Source of the DNA: Chitinivorax sp. B
GTDB lineage: Bacteria > Pseudomonadota > Gammaproteobacteria > Burkholderiales > SCOH01
DNA: 64,000 nucleotides
Assembly (NCBI RefSeq): GCF_005503445.1
Contig: NZ_SCOH01000008.1
Location: 1 to 64,000 of the forward strand
Direction of reading: 5' to 3'
Positions 19,243 to 30,248 of this stretch are shown here, in pieces. The position numbers and the translations under genes are program-made. Below the pieces are notes generated by a model. The model was not told where the DNA came from. It saw only the letters and a program-made list of their open reading frames with translations, and did no database searches. Each line of letters starts with the position of its first letter. The stretch's first letter is position 1.

Positions 19243-21051
19243 TTACTTCAACGACAGCATCTGCAGGTGTTCCACCACCGGGCCCAGAGCTAAGGCAGGG
19301 ACATAGGTCAAAGCCCCGACCAACAGCACCGTGCCAATCAGCATGGCAATGAACAATGGCCCGTGGGTTGGCATGGTACCAACGCCCGCCTCGATCCGTT
19401 TTTTCGCCGCCAGGTTACCCGCAATGGCCAGGACTGGCACGATGATCCAGAAGCGGCCAAAGAACATGGCCGCAGCCAGCATGATGTTGTAGAACGGTGA
19501 ATTGACCCCCAGGCCGGCAAACGCGCTACCGTTGTTGTTGGCTGCGGAACTGAAGGCATACAGCACTTCGCTGAAGCCATGCGCACCCGGATTGAAGATA
19601 CCCGCCTTGCCTGGCTCCACCATCACGGCGATGGCGGTGCCACCCAGTACCAGAATCGGGGTGACCAGAATGATGATTGACGACATCTTGATATCGAATG
19701 CTTCAATCTTCTTGCCTAGGTATTCCGGCGTGCGTCCAATCATCAAGCCCGCGATGAACACCGCCAACAAGGCATAGATCAGCATCGTATACAGGCCCGA
19801 GCCCACGCCACCGAACACAACTTCACCCAGTTGCATCAGCCACATCGGTACCAAACCACCCATCGGGGTCAGCGAATCGTGCATGCTGTTCACCGCACCA
19901 CACGATGCTGCCGTTGTGACTGTGACAAACAGACTGGACGCCGCAATCCCGAAACGGGCTTCCTTGCCCTCCATATTGCCGCCGGCTTGCAAGGACGATG
20001 CATGCTGATCTACGCCAGCCTTATCAAACAATGGATTACCCGCTTGCTCAAAATAGGTCGTGACACCGGCGAAAAACAGGAACATCACACCCATTGCAGC
20101 ATAGATCGCCCAACCTTGGCGCCGATCACCCACCATCACACCAAAGGTGTAGCAAAGCCCAGCCGGGATAATGAAGATCGCCAGCATTTCCAGCAGGTTG
20201 GTCAGCGGGGTGGGGTTTTCGAATGGATGAGCCGAGTTGGCATTAAAGAAGCCGCCACCGTTGGTGCCTAGCATCTTGATCGCTTCCTGCGATGCAACAG
20301 GCCCCATGGCCAACGGTTGTTTCTGCTGGGTGATTTTTTCCATGACTGGCTTCCCTTGCTCATCCAGCACGGGCTGACCAGTATGGTCTAGCTTGGCTTG
20401 TTGCCAGGTCACAGGCTCAACCGTTGCCACGTCCTGATACGCCGAGAAATTCTGCACGACGCCCTGCCCCATCAGTGCTACAGCCAGCAGCATCGACAAG
20501 GGCAACAGCACATGTACCGTGATACGGGTCACGTCCACCCAAAAATTGCCAATAGTCTGGGCTGATTTACGGGCAAAACCCCGAATCAACGCAATCACCA
20601 CTGCAATACCTGTTGCCGCGGACAGGAAATTCTGCACCGCCAGGCCCAGCATCTGGGTGAAATAGCTCATGGTGGTTTCGCCACCATATGCTTGCCAGTT
20701 CGTGTTGGTAACGAAGCTGATGGCAGTATTGAAGGCCAAATCAGGTGGCACACCACTAAATTGCTGAGGATTGATGGGCAGTAGGCCTTGCAAACGCTGC
20801 AGCCCGTACAAAAACACAACACCCAGTACATTGAACAACAGCACCGCCACGGCATACGCCTTCCAGCCTGTTTCGACTTGTGAGTCAACACCCGCCAAGC
20901 GCAACAGAATATGCTCCAACGGGCGCAGTGGTTTCACGTACCAGGCATCCTGACCTTCCATGACCGTGGCCAGCCAAATCCCGACAGGCTTCGCCAACAG
21001 GCACAACAACAAGGCGAACACGCCAATTTGAATAATTGCAGTCTGCGTCAT
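19243..21051 (-). CDS. kdpA: K+-transporting ATPase subunit A (channel-like)
   Basis: Ion-selective subunit of the Kdp pump, 602 residues with about ten TM segments. The four channel-like pore repeats are recognisable: [53 protein letters not shown] and [17 protein letters not shown]. The ATG immediately follows the kdpF stop, and its ribosome site (GGAG) lies inside kdpF, so the two are translationally coupled. Confidence 0.97.
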   Translation of the reverse strand: MTQTAIIQIGVFALLLCLLAKPVGIWLATVMEGQDAWYVKPLRPLEHILLRLAGVDSQVETGWKAYAVAVLLFNVLGVVFLYGLQRLQGLLPINPQQFSGVPPDLAFNTAISFVTNTNWQAYGGETTMSYFTQMLGLAVQNFLSAATGIAVVIALIRGFARKSAQTIGNFWVDVTRITVHVLLPLSMLLAVALMGQGVVQNFSAYQDVATVEPVTWQQAKLDHTGQPVLDEQGKPVMEKITQQKQPLAMGPVASQEAIKMLGTNGGGFFNANSAHPFENPTPLTNLLEMLAIFIIPAGLCYTFGVMVGDRRQGWAIYAAMGVMFLFFAGVTTYFEQAGNPLFDKAGVDQHASSLQAGGNMEGKEARFGIAASSLFVTVTTAASCGAVNSMHDSLTPMGGLVPMWLMQLGEVVFGGVGSGLYTMLIYALLAVFIAGLMIGRTPEYLGKKIEAFDIKMSSIIILVTPILVLGGTAIAVMVEPGKAGIFNPGAHGFSEVLYAFSSAANNNGSAFAGLGVNSPFYNIMLAAAMFFGRFWIIVPVLAIAGNLAAKKRIEAGVGTMPTHGPLFIAMLIGTVLLVGALTYVPALALGPVVEHLQMLSLK

Positions 21052-21141
21052 TTAGAACTTCTCCGGCCTCAGCAATGCCACAAAAAGATAAATGGCCAAT
21101 ACCGCCACCATGCCACCAGCCAACCAATACATCCAGGTCAT
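21052..21141 (-). CDS. kdpF: K+-transporting ATPase small subunit KdpF
   Basis: A 29-residue hydrophobic peptide, too short for usual gene finding. It begins MTWMYWLAGG, has a single membrane helix and ends in LLRPEKF, the typical C-terminus of KdpF outside enterics. Position, directly abutting the kdpA start, supports the call. It stabilises the KdpABC complex in the membrane. Its ATG overlaps the stop of a second tiny ORF upstream (TCATGA). Confidence 0.9.
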   Translation of the reverse strand: MTWMYWLAGGMVAVLAIYLFVALLRPEKF

Positions 21142-21230
21142 GATCCGCCCCCCAGCCGTACCACTCCACCGACCAGGCCAAATGTTGCCAGTGTAAACAA
21201 GACAACAAGACCCACATACAGCACATCCAT
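21138..21230 (-). CDS. Tiny membrane protein upstream of kdpF
   Basis: A 30-codon ORF starting MDVLYVGLVVLF and ending VVRLGGGS, with one predicted membrane helix. Its ATG at 21228-21230 is preceded at six bases by a perfect GGAGG, stronger than the site of any other kdp gene here. An in-frame ATG at 21234-21236 abuts that GGAGG and is unlikely. The stop overlaps the kdpF start by four bases (ATGA). It is probably the true first gene of the kdp operon and a coupling leader or an extra small subunit. I do not recognise a named family. Confidence 0.65.
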   Translation of the reverse strand: MDVLYVGLVVLFTLATFGLVGGVVRLGGGS

Positions 21231-21324
21231 TTTCATCCTCCGATCAACACGTATCGTCTGCAAGGCCCATTACGTCAACATTCGCGTATCACCAATTACA
21301 GACACGCGTTGCGTCATCAACCCG

Positions 21325-22404
<1,080 letters not shown>

Positions 22405-22477
22405 TTCAGACGGATGCCGGGTAGGGATGCGCTATAAACTGTGTAGGAATGTGTGCGATCCAGAGGAGATTGAAACG

Positions 22478-22909
22478 ATGAAAACAGCACGCCAGTTGCT
22501 GCAAGAAAAGCCGCGCCAGGGTATTTTCTCGGTTACACCGGATGCAACCGTCTACAACGCGTTGCAGTTGATGGCGGAAAAAGACATCGGCGCCCTGCTG
22601 GTGATGGAAGGTGACAAGCTGGTCGGGATTTTTTCAGAACGCGACTATGCTCGCAAAGTCGTACTGCAAGGCAAGGCATCCGCCTCAACTCCGATTCGCG
22701 ACATCATGACCACCAAGGTGTTGTGTGCCAAACCGGATAGTACAATCGAGGATTGCATGGCCATCATGTCGGAAAAACGCTTTCGGCACTTACCAGTAGC
22801 CGATGGCGAAACGGTACTGGGTGTATTGTCGATCACTGACTTGGTGCGCGCACAAATCGCCGAGCAGGAATTCGTCATCCAGCAATTGGCCCATTACATC
22901 TATCAATAA
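22478..22909 (+). CDS. CBS-domain pair protein
   Basis: A 143-residue stand-alone Bateman module: CBS1 (about 17-70, SVTPDATVYNALQLMAEKDI) and CBS2 (about 80-135, DSTIEDCMAIMSEKRFRHLP), each ending in a VGI or LGVLS strand. Such proteins bind adenosine nucleotides and regulate partners; the partner is unknown. The start follows GAGGAG. It lies 73 bases after argB and is followed by a strong terminator. Confidence 0.88.
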   Translation: MKTARQLLQEKPRQGIFSVTPDATVYNALQLMAEKDIGALLVMEGDKLVGIFSERDYARKVVLQGKASASTPIRDIMTTKVLCAKPDSTIEDCMAIMSEKRFRHLPVADGETVLGVLSITDLVRAQIAEQEFVIQQLAHYIYQ

Positions 22910-22925
22910 CCTCGACCTAGCCCGC

Positions 22926-22953
22926 AAACGGCCCGCCCAGCGGGCCGTTTTTG
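22926..22953 (+). terminator. Intrinsic terminator after the argB-CBS genes
   Basis: AAACGGCCCG (22926-22935), loop of five, CGGGCCGTTT (22941-22950), then further T. The next gene's ribosome site begins only a few bases later. Confidence 0.85.
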
Positions 22954-22968
22954 TTCAGGAGTACTGTA

Positions 22969-23619
22969 TTGCTTCGCAGACCGATCTGGATCTTTGATCT
23001 CGATAACACGTTACATAATGCTGACGTACATGTCTTCCCTGCCATCAATCGTGCGATGACGCTGTACATGATGCAGGAGCTGCAACTTGACGAGCACGAA
23101 GCCAACCACCTGCGACAACATTACTGGCGTCGCTATGGTGCCACTTTGCATGGCCTGATTCGCCATCATGGTACGCATCCCGACCACTTCCTGTACCACA
23201 CCCATCAATTCGACAATCTGCCAGCCATGCTGGTTGCCGACGCCAAGTTGCATCACACCTTAGCCCACCTGCCAGGCCGAAAACTGTTGTTTACCAACGG
23301 CCCTGCCAGTTACGCCGTCACAGTCATCAGCAGCCTGGGCATTGCCCATTTATTCGACGATCTGATTGCCACCGAACACGTCGGTTATCTAGCCAAACCA
23401 GACCCGCTGGCATTCAGGCGGGCACTACAGCGGCACCAACTTCGTCCCGTAGACTGCATCATGGTCGAAGACTCGTTGGTCAATTTGCGTACGGCAAAAC
23501 GGCTAGGTATGCAAACCATCTGGCTGACGCGATCCTGTCGTCGCCCAGCAGGCATCGACTGGCGTATCAGCCGCATCACCGATTTGAGTCGGTTATCGGT
23601 GGTACGTCCCATCAAATAG
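22969..23619 (+). CDS. Pyrimidine 5'-nucleotidase (HAD superfamily)
   Basis: Predicted nucleotide phosphatase of the SDT1/PHM8-like HAD subfamily, 216 residues. Motif I IFDLDNTLHNADVHVFP carries the nucleophilic Asp; motif II is FTNGP; motif III Lys is in AKPDPLAF; motif IV is MVEDSLVNLRTA. There is no ATG at the domain start. The best start is a TTG at 22969, seven bases after AGGAG, giving MLRRPIWIFDLDNTL. An upstream TTG at 22951 would lie inside the terminator. It probably salvages or removes pyrimidine nucleotides; substrate is inferred from subfamily. Confidence 0.87.
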   Translation: MLRRPIWIFDLDNTLHNADVHVFPAINRAMTLYMMQELQLDEHEANHLRQHYWRRYGATLHGLIRHHGTHPDHFLYHTHQFDNLPAMLVADAKLHHTLAHLPGRKLLFTNGPASYAVTVISSLGIAHLFDDLIATEHVGYLAKPDPLAFRRALQRHQLRPVDCIMVEDSLVNLRTAKRLGMQTIWLTRSCRRPAGIDWRISRITDLSRLSVVRPIK

Positions 23620-23649
23620 TGGTAAAAATTCAGCACGCTCCAGAAAGAA

Positions 23650-24264
23650 ATGCATATGTTGATTCGCAAATTATTCAAGTTCGAGAATGCCCACATCGTC
23701 CGCAACTGCACCTCAGACCGTTGCCGTCGCTCCATCCACGGCCACAGTTACAAGGTTGAGTTGTTGCTGGAAGCCCACGCGCTGGACAATGGGCAAATGG
23801 TGTATGACTTTGGCCTGATGAAAGGTACGATTCGCGATGTGATTGATGCATTCGATCATGCCATCGCCTTTTGGGATAAGGATGATCCGGTCTACATCAA
23901 TTACTGCAAACAATTCTCGGCCCGTTGGATCGGCATTCCGGTGTCTCCTTCTGCCGAACAGTTTTCACGCCTGTTCTTTGTGCTGGTTGATGCCATCATG
24001 CAAAACACTGTTATGCGGAATGGTGAACCGGACGATGTCAAACTGCATTCCGTCATTGTGCACGAAACCGAAACCGGCTATGCACAAGCCTTTCGAGATG
24101 ATGCCTATAACTTGCGAATGGGTGAAATCAAACTGTCCGACATCTTATTCTCAGAACAAGTCAAACAAGAATGGGGCAACCCGGCAATGTTCGACCAACT
24201 GTTGGCCGGTGAACGCTTCATCAATCCGGATGTCGCCCTGCAGGTGAACGTTGCAGAAGACTAG
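23650..24264 (+). CDS. 6-pyruvoyl-tetrahydropterin synthase / QueD-family protein
   Basis: T-fold enzyme of 204 residues, longer than E. coli QueD (about 120). Zinc ligands are visible as the His of FENAHIV and the HGH of RRSIHGHSYKVE, with a Cys five residues before the HGH as likely catalytic Cys. The second zinc/proton-relay region includes FDHAIAF, and substrate-binding Glu is in VIVHETETGYA. It could make 6-carboxytetrahydropterin for queuosine; the tRNA-queuosine genes queA and tgt are elsewhere in this window. A PTPS-like role cannot be ruled out. It lies 30 bases after the nucleotidase gene, same strand. Confidence 0.82.
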   Translation: MHMLIRKLFKFENAHIVRNCTSDRCRRSIHGHSYKVELLLEAHALDNGQMVYDFGLMKGTIRDVIDAFDHAIAFWDKDDPVYINYCKQFSARWIGIPVSPSAEQFSRLFFVLVDAIMQNTVMRNGEPDDVKLHSVIVHETETGYAQAFRDDAYNLRMGEIKLSDILFSEQVKQEWGNPAMFDQLLAGERFINPDVALQVNVAED

Positions 24265-24303
24265 CCTCCACAAGACGGGGCACAGATCAGTTCAAGCAAG
24301 GGA

Positions 24304-25443
24304 TTACAACCAACTGTTGCGACTTTGACGCGATTGCTGTAAGGCAAAACCGAGCAGGAACACCAACATCAACCATGGCCACAGATCCGCCATGGCGTGT
24401 GACATACCATTAAAATTGGCCAATTGCACGTTAGGTCGACGGAACAGGGCCAGTGCAGCACCCGCACTGGCTTTCAGCGGCCACAACCAATCCACCAGCA
24501 AGCTGGTCAGAATGGCAATAAAGCAGGTCAGCGCACGTGGAGCCATCGCCAATTTCAACAACAAGGGCAATAACACCATGGCAGCCAGCAGGCCGCTGAC
24601 GGTTCGCCAGTTCAACCATTGAAATAGCGCAAACGGCTTCAACAACATACCGGCCATGGCCAGTTTGATCACCAATGCAATCGATACGATCAACAGCATG
24701 GCCACCAGCCAGAAACGTCGATGCTGCACCAGTAGCGACACCATCAGCCCTACTATCAGCAAATTGAACATGGCGTCACTGGCTTCCAGCAATTGCAGGA
24801 ACAAGCTGGGGTCCTGCAGGGGCGATTGGAAGGGCTGTGGCAAGCCACCCGGTCGGAACACGACTCCAAACAACGGGATCGCCGGATCAAGTTGGGTAAT
24901 GAACCAGCTGATCAATAGAACCAAGCCAAAATCAGCCCAACCGCCTCCGACAAACCAGTGATGGCGGAGCAGATTCAAACGTCGGACGATTGTCCTTGAA
25001 CCAATCCCCCAAGCAAACCAAGCACCGATTACACCACCCAATGTGTTATGAAAAATGTCCAGATTGGAAGGCACCCGATTGGGTAGAAACATTTGTACCG
25101 ATTCCACACTGAAGCTCAATGTGGCACTCAGCAGCACTGCCAATAAAAAAGCGCCCATTCCGGCCAGACGTGGCCGGAACAGGCTGAACAATGCTCCCCC
25201 CAGTGGCACATAGGCCAGCACATTCAGAATGTCATCAATACGCGACTGATAATAGGGGGTGGGGTAGCCCAGAAACGCCCACAACGGCGTACTAGGCCAA
25301 CGCCAAGCAGAAAAAGGGTACAAGCTGACCAATAAAATGATCAGAGCGTAAATCCACGAGAAGTGGCGAGAGAGGTATGAACGCGGCGCCTCGCGGGCCA
25401 GTAGCGCTATTGGCGTTTGCCAGGGCATGAAAACGGGCTTCAT
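24304..25443 (-). CDS. VanZ-like family membrane protein
   Basis: Polytopic membrane protein of 379 residues. The N-terminal 170 residues match the VanZ-like fold: LYPFSAWRWP near residue 42, DDILNVLAYVPLGGAL, and VESVQMFLPNRVPSNLDIFHNTLGGVIGAW. The C-terminal half adds about five more TM helices without a recognised family. VanZ itself gives teicoplanin resistance; the function of this longer proteobacterial form is unknown. It is convergent with the QueD-like gene. Confidence 0.8.
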   Translation of the reverse strand: MKPVFMPWQTPIALLAREAPRSYLSRHFSWIYALIILLVSLYPFSAWRWPSTPLWAFLGYPTPYYQSRIDDILNVLAYVPLGGALFSLFRPRLAGMGAFLLAVLLSATLSFSVESVQMFLPNRVPSNLDIFHNTLGGVIGAWFAWGIGSRTIVRRLNLLRHHWFVGGGWADFGLVLLISWFITQLDPAIPLFGVVFRPGGLPQPFQSPLQDPSLFLQLLEASDAMFNLLIVGLMVSLLVQHRRFWLVAMLLIVSIALVIKLAMAGMLLKPFALFQWLNWRTVSGLLAAMVLLPLLLKLAMAPRALTCFIAILTSLLVDWLWPLKASAGAALALFRRPNVQLANFNGMSHAMADLWPWLMLVFLLGFALQQSRQSRNSWL

Positions 25444-25520
25444 TGCAGATCGCAGTACCGCAACCAGAACCAGCTGGTACCGCGATCATTCCATACAGAT
25501 TGCCATTGCTGAGTGGCATC

Positions 25521-26576
25521 TCAACGCGAGACCACTTCAGCCCACAAAGTCGCCATCAAACGGCGCGTACGCGCATCCAGCGGCATCATGGCTTCGAGCT
25601 TACCGGAAGCCGACTTATCTGGAAAGATCACAACGTTGCGCTGAAGTTCTGGTGCGATATATGGCAAAGCCGCACGATTGGGATTACCAGCCCCCACCAG
25701 GTTGGTCAGCTCGGCACTATTGCGGCCATCCAGCATGAAGTTGATGAACTTATAGGCCAGATCCGGTCGCGGTGCATCCTTAAGAATCACCATGCTGTCC
25801 ATGGCCCAACTGGCCCCCTCTTTTGGTAGAATGGCACGGATACGTGCACCCTCCTGGCCGGTCTGCTGGTCTGCAAGAAAGAAATCATTGGAATACCCCA
25901 AGGCCAGCCAGACTTTCCCATTCGCCAACCGATTGGCGTAGTTGTAGGAGTCAAACCCTGCCCAATAGGGTTTGGCACGTTGAATCAATCGTTGCGCCTC
26001 GCGCCAGTGACGTTCATCGTCCGAATTGGCCGGGTAGCCCAGGTAATGCAAGGCAGCACTGAATACTTCGCGGGAATCATCCAGCACCGATACCTTGCCC
26101 TTCAGCGGTTCAAGCTTCTGCGGTTCAAATACCACCGCCCACGAATCCACCTGAATCCCCAATTCGGCCAGTTTCGTCTCGTTATAACCAATCACAGTTG
26201 TCGTGTAGGAATACGGCACCGAATAGCGATTGCTTGGATCAAACGGACGCCCCAGATAGGTAGGGGAAAAATTGGCAAAGTGACGAACCTGTTTGCGATC
26301 CAATGCTTGCAAATAGCCTTTGCGGATCAACTCTGGCAGCACAAAATCACTAGGTACCAACACATCATAAACCGGCCCACGAGCGGTCAGTTTTGCCTGC
26401 ATCTCGTCCATACCTGCGTAGAAATCCTGTATCACCTTGCACTTGCAATACTCTTCAAAACGCTTGATGGTCTGTGGTGCAATGTAATTGTTCCAGTTGT
26501 AGAGATGAAGCGCATCCGCAGCATGCCCCCAAGCGGAGAGACAGGACAAAGTCACGGCAATCCAGAAACGTGTCAT
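25521..26576 (-). CDS. Periplasmic polyamine-binding protein (PotF/PotD-like)
   Basis: Solute-binding protein of 351 residues. The start at 26574-26576 (MTRFWIAVTLSCLSAWGHAA) gives a clean Sec signal; the long upstream extension in the frame lacks family features. Mature signatures: LHLYNWNNYIAPQTIKRFEE at the N-terminus, VLVPSDFVLPEL, RYSVPYSYTTTVIGYNETK, LDDSREVFSAALHYLG and LGYSNDFFLADQ. This is the putrescine/spermidine ABC-importer family. No potGHI-like permease or ATPase gene is adjacent, so it is an orphan binding protein. The 78-base gap before the VanZ gene holds nothing recognised. Confidence 0.87.
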   Translation of the reverse strand: MTRFWIAVTLSCLSAWGHAADALHLYNWNNYIAPQTIKRFEEYCKCKVIQDFYAGMDEMQAKLTARGPVYDVLVPSDFVLPELIRKGYLQALDRKQVRHFANFSPTYLGRPFDPSNRYSVPYSYTTTVIGYNETKLAELGIQVDSWAVVFEPQKLEPLKGKVSVLDDSREVFSAALHYLGYPANSDDERHWREAQRLIQRAKPYWAGFDSYNYANRLANGKVWLALGYSNDFFLADQQTGQEGARIRAILPKEGASWAMDSMVILKDAPRPDLAYKFINFMLDGRNSAELTNLVGAGNPNRAALPYIAPELQRNVVIFPDKSASGKLEAMMPLDARTRRLMATLWAEVVSR

Positions 26577-26735
26577 CAGGAGACCCTGCGTTATGAAGAA
26601 AAGATGGCGCACCAACGTGATCTGGCACGGAATATTCGGACAAAACCCGCAGCCGCGATTGTAAAGGCAATCGGGGGTGACCACGATACTTTGTCGCAAC
26701 CAGCCGGCTTGCGCTGCCCCTCGTCCCGTCTGGTG

Positions 26736-26763
26736 AAAAAAGAAAACACCGCAACGTGCGGTG
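26736..26763 (-). terminator. Intrinsic terminator of the Sel1-repeat gene
   Basis: A 7-bp stem CACCGCA-ACG-TGCGGTG (26747-26763). On the minus strand it is followed by TTTTCTTTTTT, just beyond the Sel1 gene stop. Confidence 0.8.
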
Positions 26764-26788
26764 CTTCGGCTGATCCCTACAATGTCGA

Positions 26789-27607
26789 TCAGTAGTTGCT
26801 GCGAACCGCTTGCGCCTTGTCGTACCATTGCTGTGCCTGCGCGGTATCAATCTGCTCACCCAGCTCACCATGTTCATAGATGGCACCAAGGCGTTCCATA
26901 GCCAGATCATTACCGCCATCTGCCGCCTTGCGATACCACTTCAGTGCATTCAGCGCACTACGCGGCACCCCCCAACCTTTTTCATAGAACTCACCCAAGT
27001 TATACATGGCCAGCGGCAGACCTTTATCAGCTGCAATAGCATACCAACGCAAGGCTTCACCATAGTTTTGCGATACACCCTGTCCTTCCTGATACATCCC
27101 CCCTACATTATTGATGGCCATCAGGTCGCCTTGCGCTGCCGCCTGTTTGAATGCCTCCAGCGCCTTTCCAAAATCCTGCTTCGCCCCCTGGCCGGTGTAA
27201 TACATGTATCCAACATTGGTTTGTGCTGCGGCATTTCCTTGGTCGGCCGATTTACGGAACCACTCAAAAGCCTTTCCCAAATCCTGTGCCACCCCATTAC
27301 CCACCCGGTACAACCATCCCAGGTTTTGTTGTGCCTCTGCATCGCCCTGCTCTGCTGATTGCCGGAACCATGCCACAGCCTGTGTCGAATCAGCCTTCAC
27401 TCCATAGCCTTGAAGATACATGAAACCAATATACTTTTGGGCTTGTGCATTGCCATGCTTAGCCAGTGTCTTGAACTCTTTCATTGCAGCTTCATACTTT
27501 TGCGCCCGATAGGCACGTAAACCCGAATCGAGATCCGCCCAGGCCGGGGTACTCAGAACCATTACCAGCAACGTTGGCAACAACGCCTTTCCAAAACGAA
27601 ATACCAT
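26789..27607 (-). CDS. Exported Sel1-like repeat protein
   Basis: Protein of 272 residues with a signal peptide (MVFRFGKALLPTLLVMVLST, cleaved near AWA). Six or more 36-residue Sel1/TPR-like repeats follow, each with an AxxxLGxxYxxGxGVxxDxxxAxxWxxxAA pattern (for example NLGWLYRVGNGVAQDLGKAF and NVGYMYYTGQGAKQDFGKAL). Such repeats act as protein-protein scaffolds in the periplasm. The ATG at 27605-27607 follows GGGAG; a start six codons upstream is less likely. It has its own terminator. Confidence 0.86.
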   Translation of the reverse strand: MVFRFGKALLPTLLVMVLSTPAWADLDSGLRAYRAQKYEAAMKEFKTLAKHGNAQAQKYIGFMYLQGYGVKADSTQAVAWFRQSAEQGDAEAQQNLGWLYRVGNGVAQDLGKAFEWFRKSADQGNAAAQTNVGYMYYTGQGAKQDFGKALEAFKQAAAQGDLMAINNVGGMYQEGQGVSQNYGEALRWYAIAADKGLPLAMYNLGEFYEKGWGVPRSALNALKWYRKAADGGNDLAMERLGAIYEHGELGEQIDTAQAQQWYDKAQAVRSNY

Positions 27608-27969
27608 ATCGACTCTCCCTAGCATCCGCTCAAGATCATGTCCTTACCATTAAACACCAACTTGCCCATGCAATCCCGACATCATATTAAAGCTTTTACA
27701 CTAATCCAATCAATGTAAAACAACAAGCGTCTGAATTACATGGAAAAGTACTAATAATTAGGGCAAACTAGGGAATTCCACGGTGACACACAGGAATGTG
27801 CAAAGTGGCAAACTCAAGACAGCAACAAGAAACATGCCAACAAGCGACAGAACGCTGGCATCCACTCCCAATGAAAACTTCGGGCATGAAGCATGCTGGC
27901 CATCTTGCAAGCATCAGCCTAACTAAACACGTATCAGTAAGGGTTTGTATGAGACAGACCAAATCGGAT
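27608..27969. other. Intergenic region without a recognised gene
   Basis: About 360 bases between the Sel1 gene start and the ubiB stop. It should hold the Sel1 promoter and the end of the ubi transcript. The 64-codon minus-strand frame at 27768-27962 has no ribosome site or family features and is left out. It is visibly AT-rich near 27680-27770. No clear hairpin or T-run was found. Confidence 0.5.
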
Positions 27970-29475
27970 TCAGCGTAACAGCACCAACACCGCCAACAAA
28001 CCCACGATGACTGCCAACAACCAGTTCTGCCGCTTCTGTTCTCGCATCAGCTGAATATAGGCTTGTTTCATCACGTCACCCTGATTGTTCGATAGTGCTT
28101 CGTGCAAACGGCGGGGCAATTCCGGTAACAAAGCAGCAAACTGTGGACCCTCGCGCTTGAGATTGCGTACCAAAGCCTCAAATCCAAACTGCTCATGCAT
28201 CCAACGCTCCAGAAACGGCTTGGCCGTCTGCCACAGATCCAGATCTGGATTCAGCTGCCGACCCAAACCTTCAACGTTCAACAACGTTTTTTGCAACAAC
28301 ACCAATTGCGGTTGTATCTCTACATTGAAGCGGCGTGAAGTTTCAAATAACCTTAGCAACACCTGTCCGAAGGAAATTTCAGACAATGGTCTGTCAAAAA
28401 TCGGTTCACAGACTGTCCGTACCGCAGCTTCCAGCTCTTCAACGCGGGTTTCAGGCGGCACCCAGCCAGACTCAATATGGGCAGTAGCGACACGTTTGTA
28501 GTCGCGATTGAAGAAAGCCAGAAAATTCACCGCCAGATAGTGCTTGTCAAAATCAGTCAGTGTGCCGACTATGCCAAAATCCAGTGCAATATAGCGCCCA
28601 TCCGCCGCTGCAAAGATATTACCTGGATGCATGTCTGCGTGAAAAAAACCGTCGCGGAACACCTGGGTAAAGAAGATTTCGACACCGTAGCGACTCAGCT
28701 TCTTCAAATCAATTCCATCTGCACGAAGCCTGTCGATTTGTCCTATTGGCGTACCACGCATCCATTGCAGCACCATGACTTCACGTGAACAGTAGTCCCA
28801 ATGTACTTCCGGCACGATCAACATATGCGAATGCAGAAAGTTACGACGCAACTGACTGGCATTCGCAGCTTCCCGCATCAAATCCAGTTCATCATGCAGA
28901 TGCTTGTCAAATTCAGCGACAACTTCACGTGGCCGTAAGCGCTTACCGTCCGAAAACAGCCATTCGACCAAACCAGCCATGATGCGCATCAATGCCAAGT
29001 CTTGATCAATGATGGGCAAAATACCAGGTCGCAGAATCTTGACCGCCACCTCCTGATCGTCCGGCAGCACGGCATAATGCACCTGCGCCACGGAAGCACT
29101 GGCCACAGGTTTTTCATCGAAGCGTTTGAACACAACTTCCGGCGGCAACCCCAAGTTACGCAACAGCACTTCACGTGCCAAAGCACTATCAAATGACGGG
29201 ACCCGATCTTGCAAGCGCGCCAACTCATCTGCAATATCTGGAGGCATGAGATCGCGTCGCGTTGACAGTACCTGCCCAAACTTGACGAAGATGGGGCCCA
29301 AACGCTCCAATGCACGCCGTAAACGAACGGCCCGCGGTGTGGATAGATCGCGCCAGAACAATACTCCCCGTACCAATGCACGCAAGCCACGAACCCGCTC
29401 ATGCCCCAACAAAAATTCATCCAGCCCGTAAGCAAACACCACATGGATAATCTTGAACAGTCTTAACAGGAACAT
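27970..29475 (-). CDS. ubiB: Ubiquinone biosynthesis accessory kinase-like protein UbiB
   Basis: Atypical kinase/ATPase of the ABC1/ADCK family needed for ubiquinone synthesis, 501 residues. It has the signature KxGQ motif in [19 protein letters not shown], the Ala-rich loop in [14 protein letters not shown], the Lys in VAVKILRPG, the DxxPGN-like [10 protein letters not shown], and the metal-binding [10 protein letters not shown]. One or two membrane helices close the C-terminus ([15 protein letters not shown]). It ends the ubi gene run, 79 bases after ubiJ. Confidence 0.95.
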   Translation of the reverse strand: MFLLRLFKIIHVVFAYGLDEFLLGHERVRGLRALVRGVLFWRDLSTPRAVRLRRALERLGPIFVKFGQVLSTRRDLMPPDIADELARLQDRVPSFDSALAREVLLRNLGLPPEVVFKRFDEKPVASASVAQVHYAVLPDDQEVAVKILRPGILPIIDQDLALMRIMAGLVEWLFSDGKRLRPREVVAEFDKHLHDELDLMREAANASQLRRNFLHSHMLIVPEVHWDYCSREVMVLQWMRGTPIGQIDRLRADGIDLKKLSRYGVEIFFTQVFRDGFFHADMHPGNIFAAADGRYIALDFGIVGTLTDFDKHYLAVNFLAFFNRDYKRVATAHIESGWVPPETRVEELEAAVRTVCEPIFDRPLSEISFGQVLLRLFETSRRFNVEIQPQLVLLQKTLLNVEGLGRQLNPDLDLWQTAKPFLERWMHEQFGFEALVRNLKREGPQFAALLPELPRRLHEALSNNQGDVMKQAYIQLMREQKRQNWLLAVIVGLLAVLVLLR

Positions 29476-29554
29476 GACTTGAAACAGGCTGGTTAATAAA
29501 GAAATTGAATGTAAAAGTAACTAATATCTTGCCAGTGATTCAAATGGGGTAATG

Positions 29555-30124
29555 TTAACTGGATTGCTTTAAATCCATAGCCAACCGTGATAAGCGCTTC
29601 TCGGCACGCTCAACGTCATCGCGTAATTGATCGACCTTAGACAAGAAATCTGCTATGTCATCCGGCTTGGCAAGCAGTGGTGCATCCTCAGTCCAGTGCT
29701 CGGTGTATTGCTTGGCAAGACGTGAAGCAAACTCGCCCCGTGTACCGAACAGGTCCGCACCCAATTGGGTAATCCGATGTGCCAGAACATCCCCTACCAA
29801 GCGCGACAGATCTTCCTCTGCATCCCAACGCAATGCCTTGAGCACCTTTCCGACTTCCGCCCCCAAGGTCGCATCCCCCTCAATTGCAATATCACGGTAT
29901 GCCGCTTCATCCTTCAGCGCCAATCTGGGTAGCAGGCTGAAATGAAATTGCAAGGTGGTATCCGGCTCAGCATCCGTTGCCTGTAATACGCCATCCTCAC
30001 TCACCAAAAAGCAGATTTGCAAAGGCAGCGCCATAATAGCCACAACCTTACCAGCGTGCATTGCCATCTGTGCCCGCAAAGAGGATTGCTGAGCCAGTAG
30101 ATGATTCAAGGGTGCAAGCAACAT
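29555..30124 (-). CDS. ubiJ: Ubiquinone biosynthesis accessory factor UbiJ (SCP2 domain)
   Basis: SCP2-type lipid-binding scaffold for the soluble Ubi complex, about 189 residues. The N-terminal SCP2 fold (about 1-105) includes GKVVAIMALPLQICFLV and AIEGDATLGAEVGKVL. The C-terminal half is a helix with coiled-coil character (VDQLRDDVERAEKRLSRLA), typical of UbiJ. The ATG at 30122-30124 (MLLAPLNHLL) is preferred over a TTG five codons earlier. In E. coli the order ubiE-ubiJ-ubiB is contiguous; here a transporter gene sits between ubiE and ubiJ. Confidence 0.88.
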   Translation of the reverse strand: MLLAPLNHLLAQQSSLRAQMAMHAGKVVAIMALPLQICFLVSEDGVLQATDAEPDTTLQFHFSLLPRLALKDEAAYRDIAIEGDATLGAEVGKVLKALRWDAEEDLSRLVGDVLAHRITQLGADLFGTRGEFASRLAKQYTEHWTEDAPLLAKPDDIADFLSKVDQLRDDVERAEKRLSRLAMDLKQSS

Positions 30125-30248
30125 AGCGGGAGACCCCAAAAAGTTGAATGATCAGATCGTGCATTCAAAAAAACAGACAGCCTTGACTATCCAGCTGACC
30201 TTGCTGACGCTAACTTCCGCATTTTATGACTGATGGGAATCGGCTCGG

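Noticed and set aside
25980-26795. Plus-strand open frame of 271 codons over the PotF-like gene
   Set aside because: Antisense to a gene with signal peptide and clear PotF motifs; composition not protein-like.
27768-27962. 64-codon minus-strand ORF between the Sel1 gene and ubiB
   Set aside because: No ribosome site, no recognisable domain, and Cys/Trp-rich composition.
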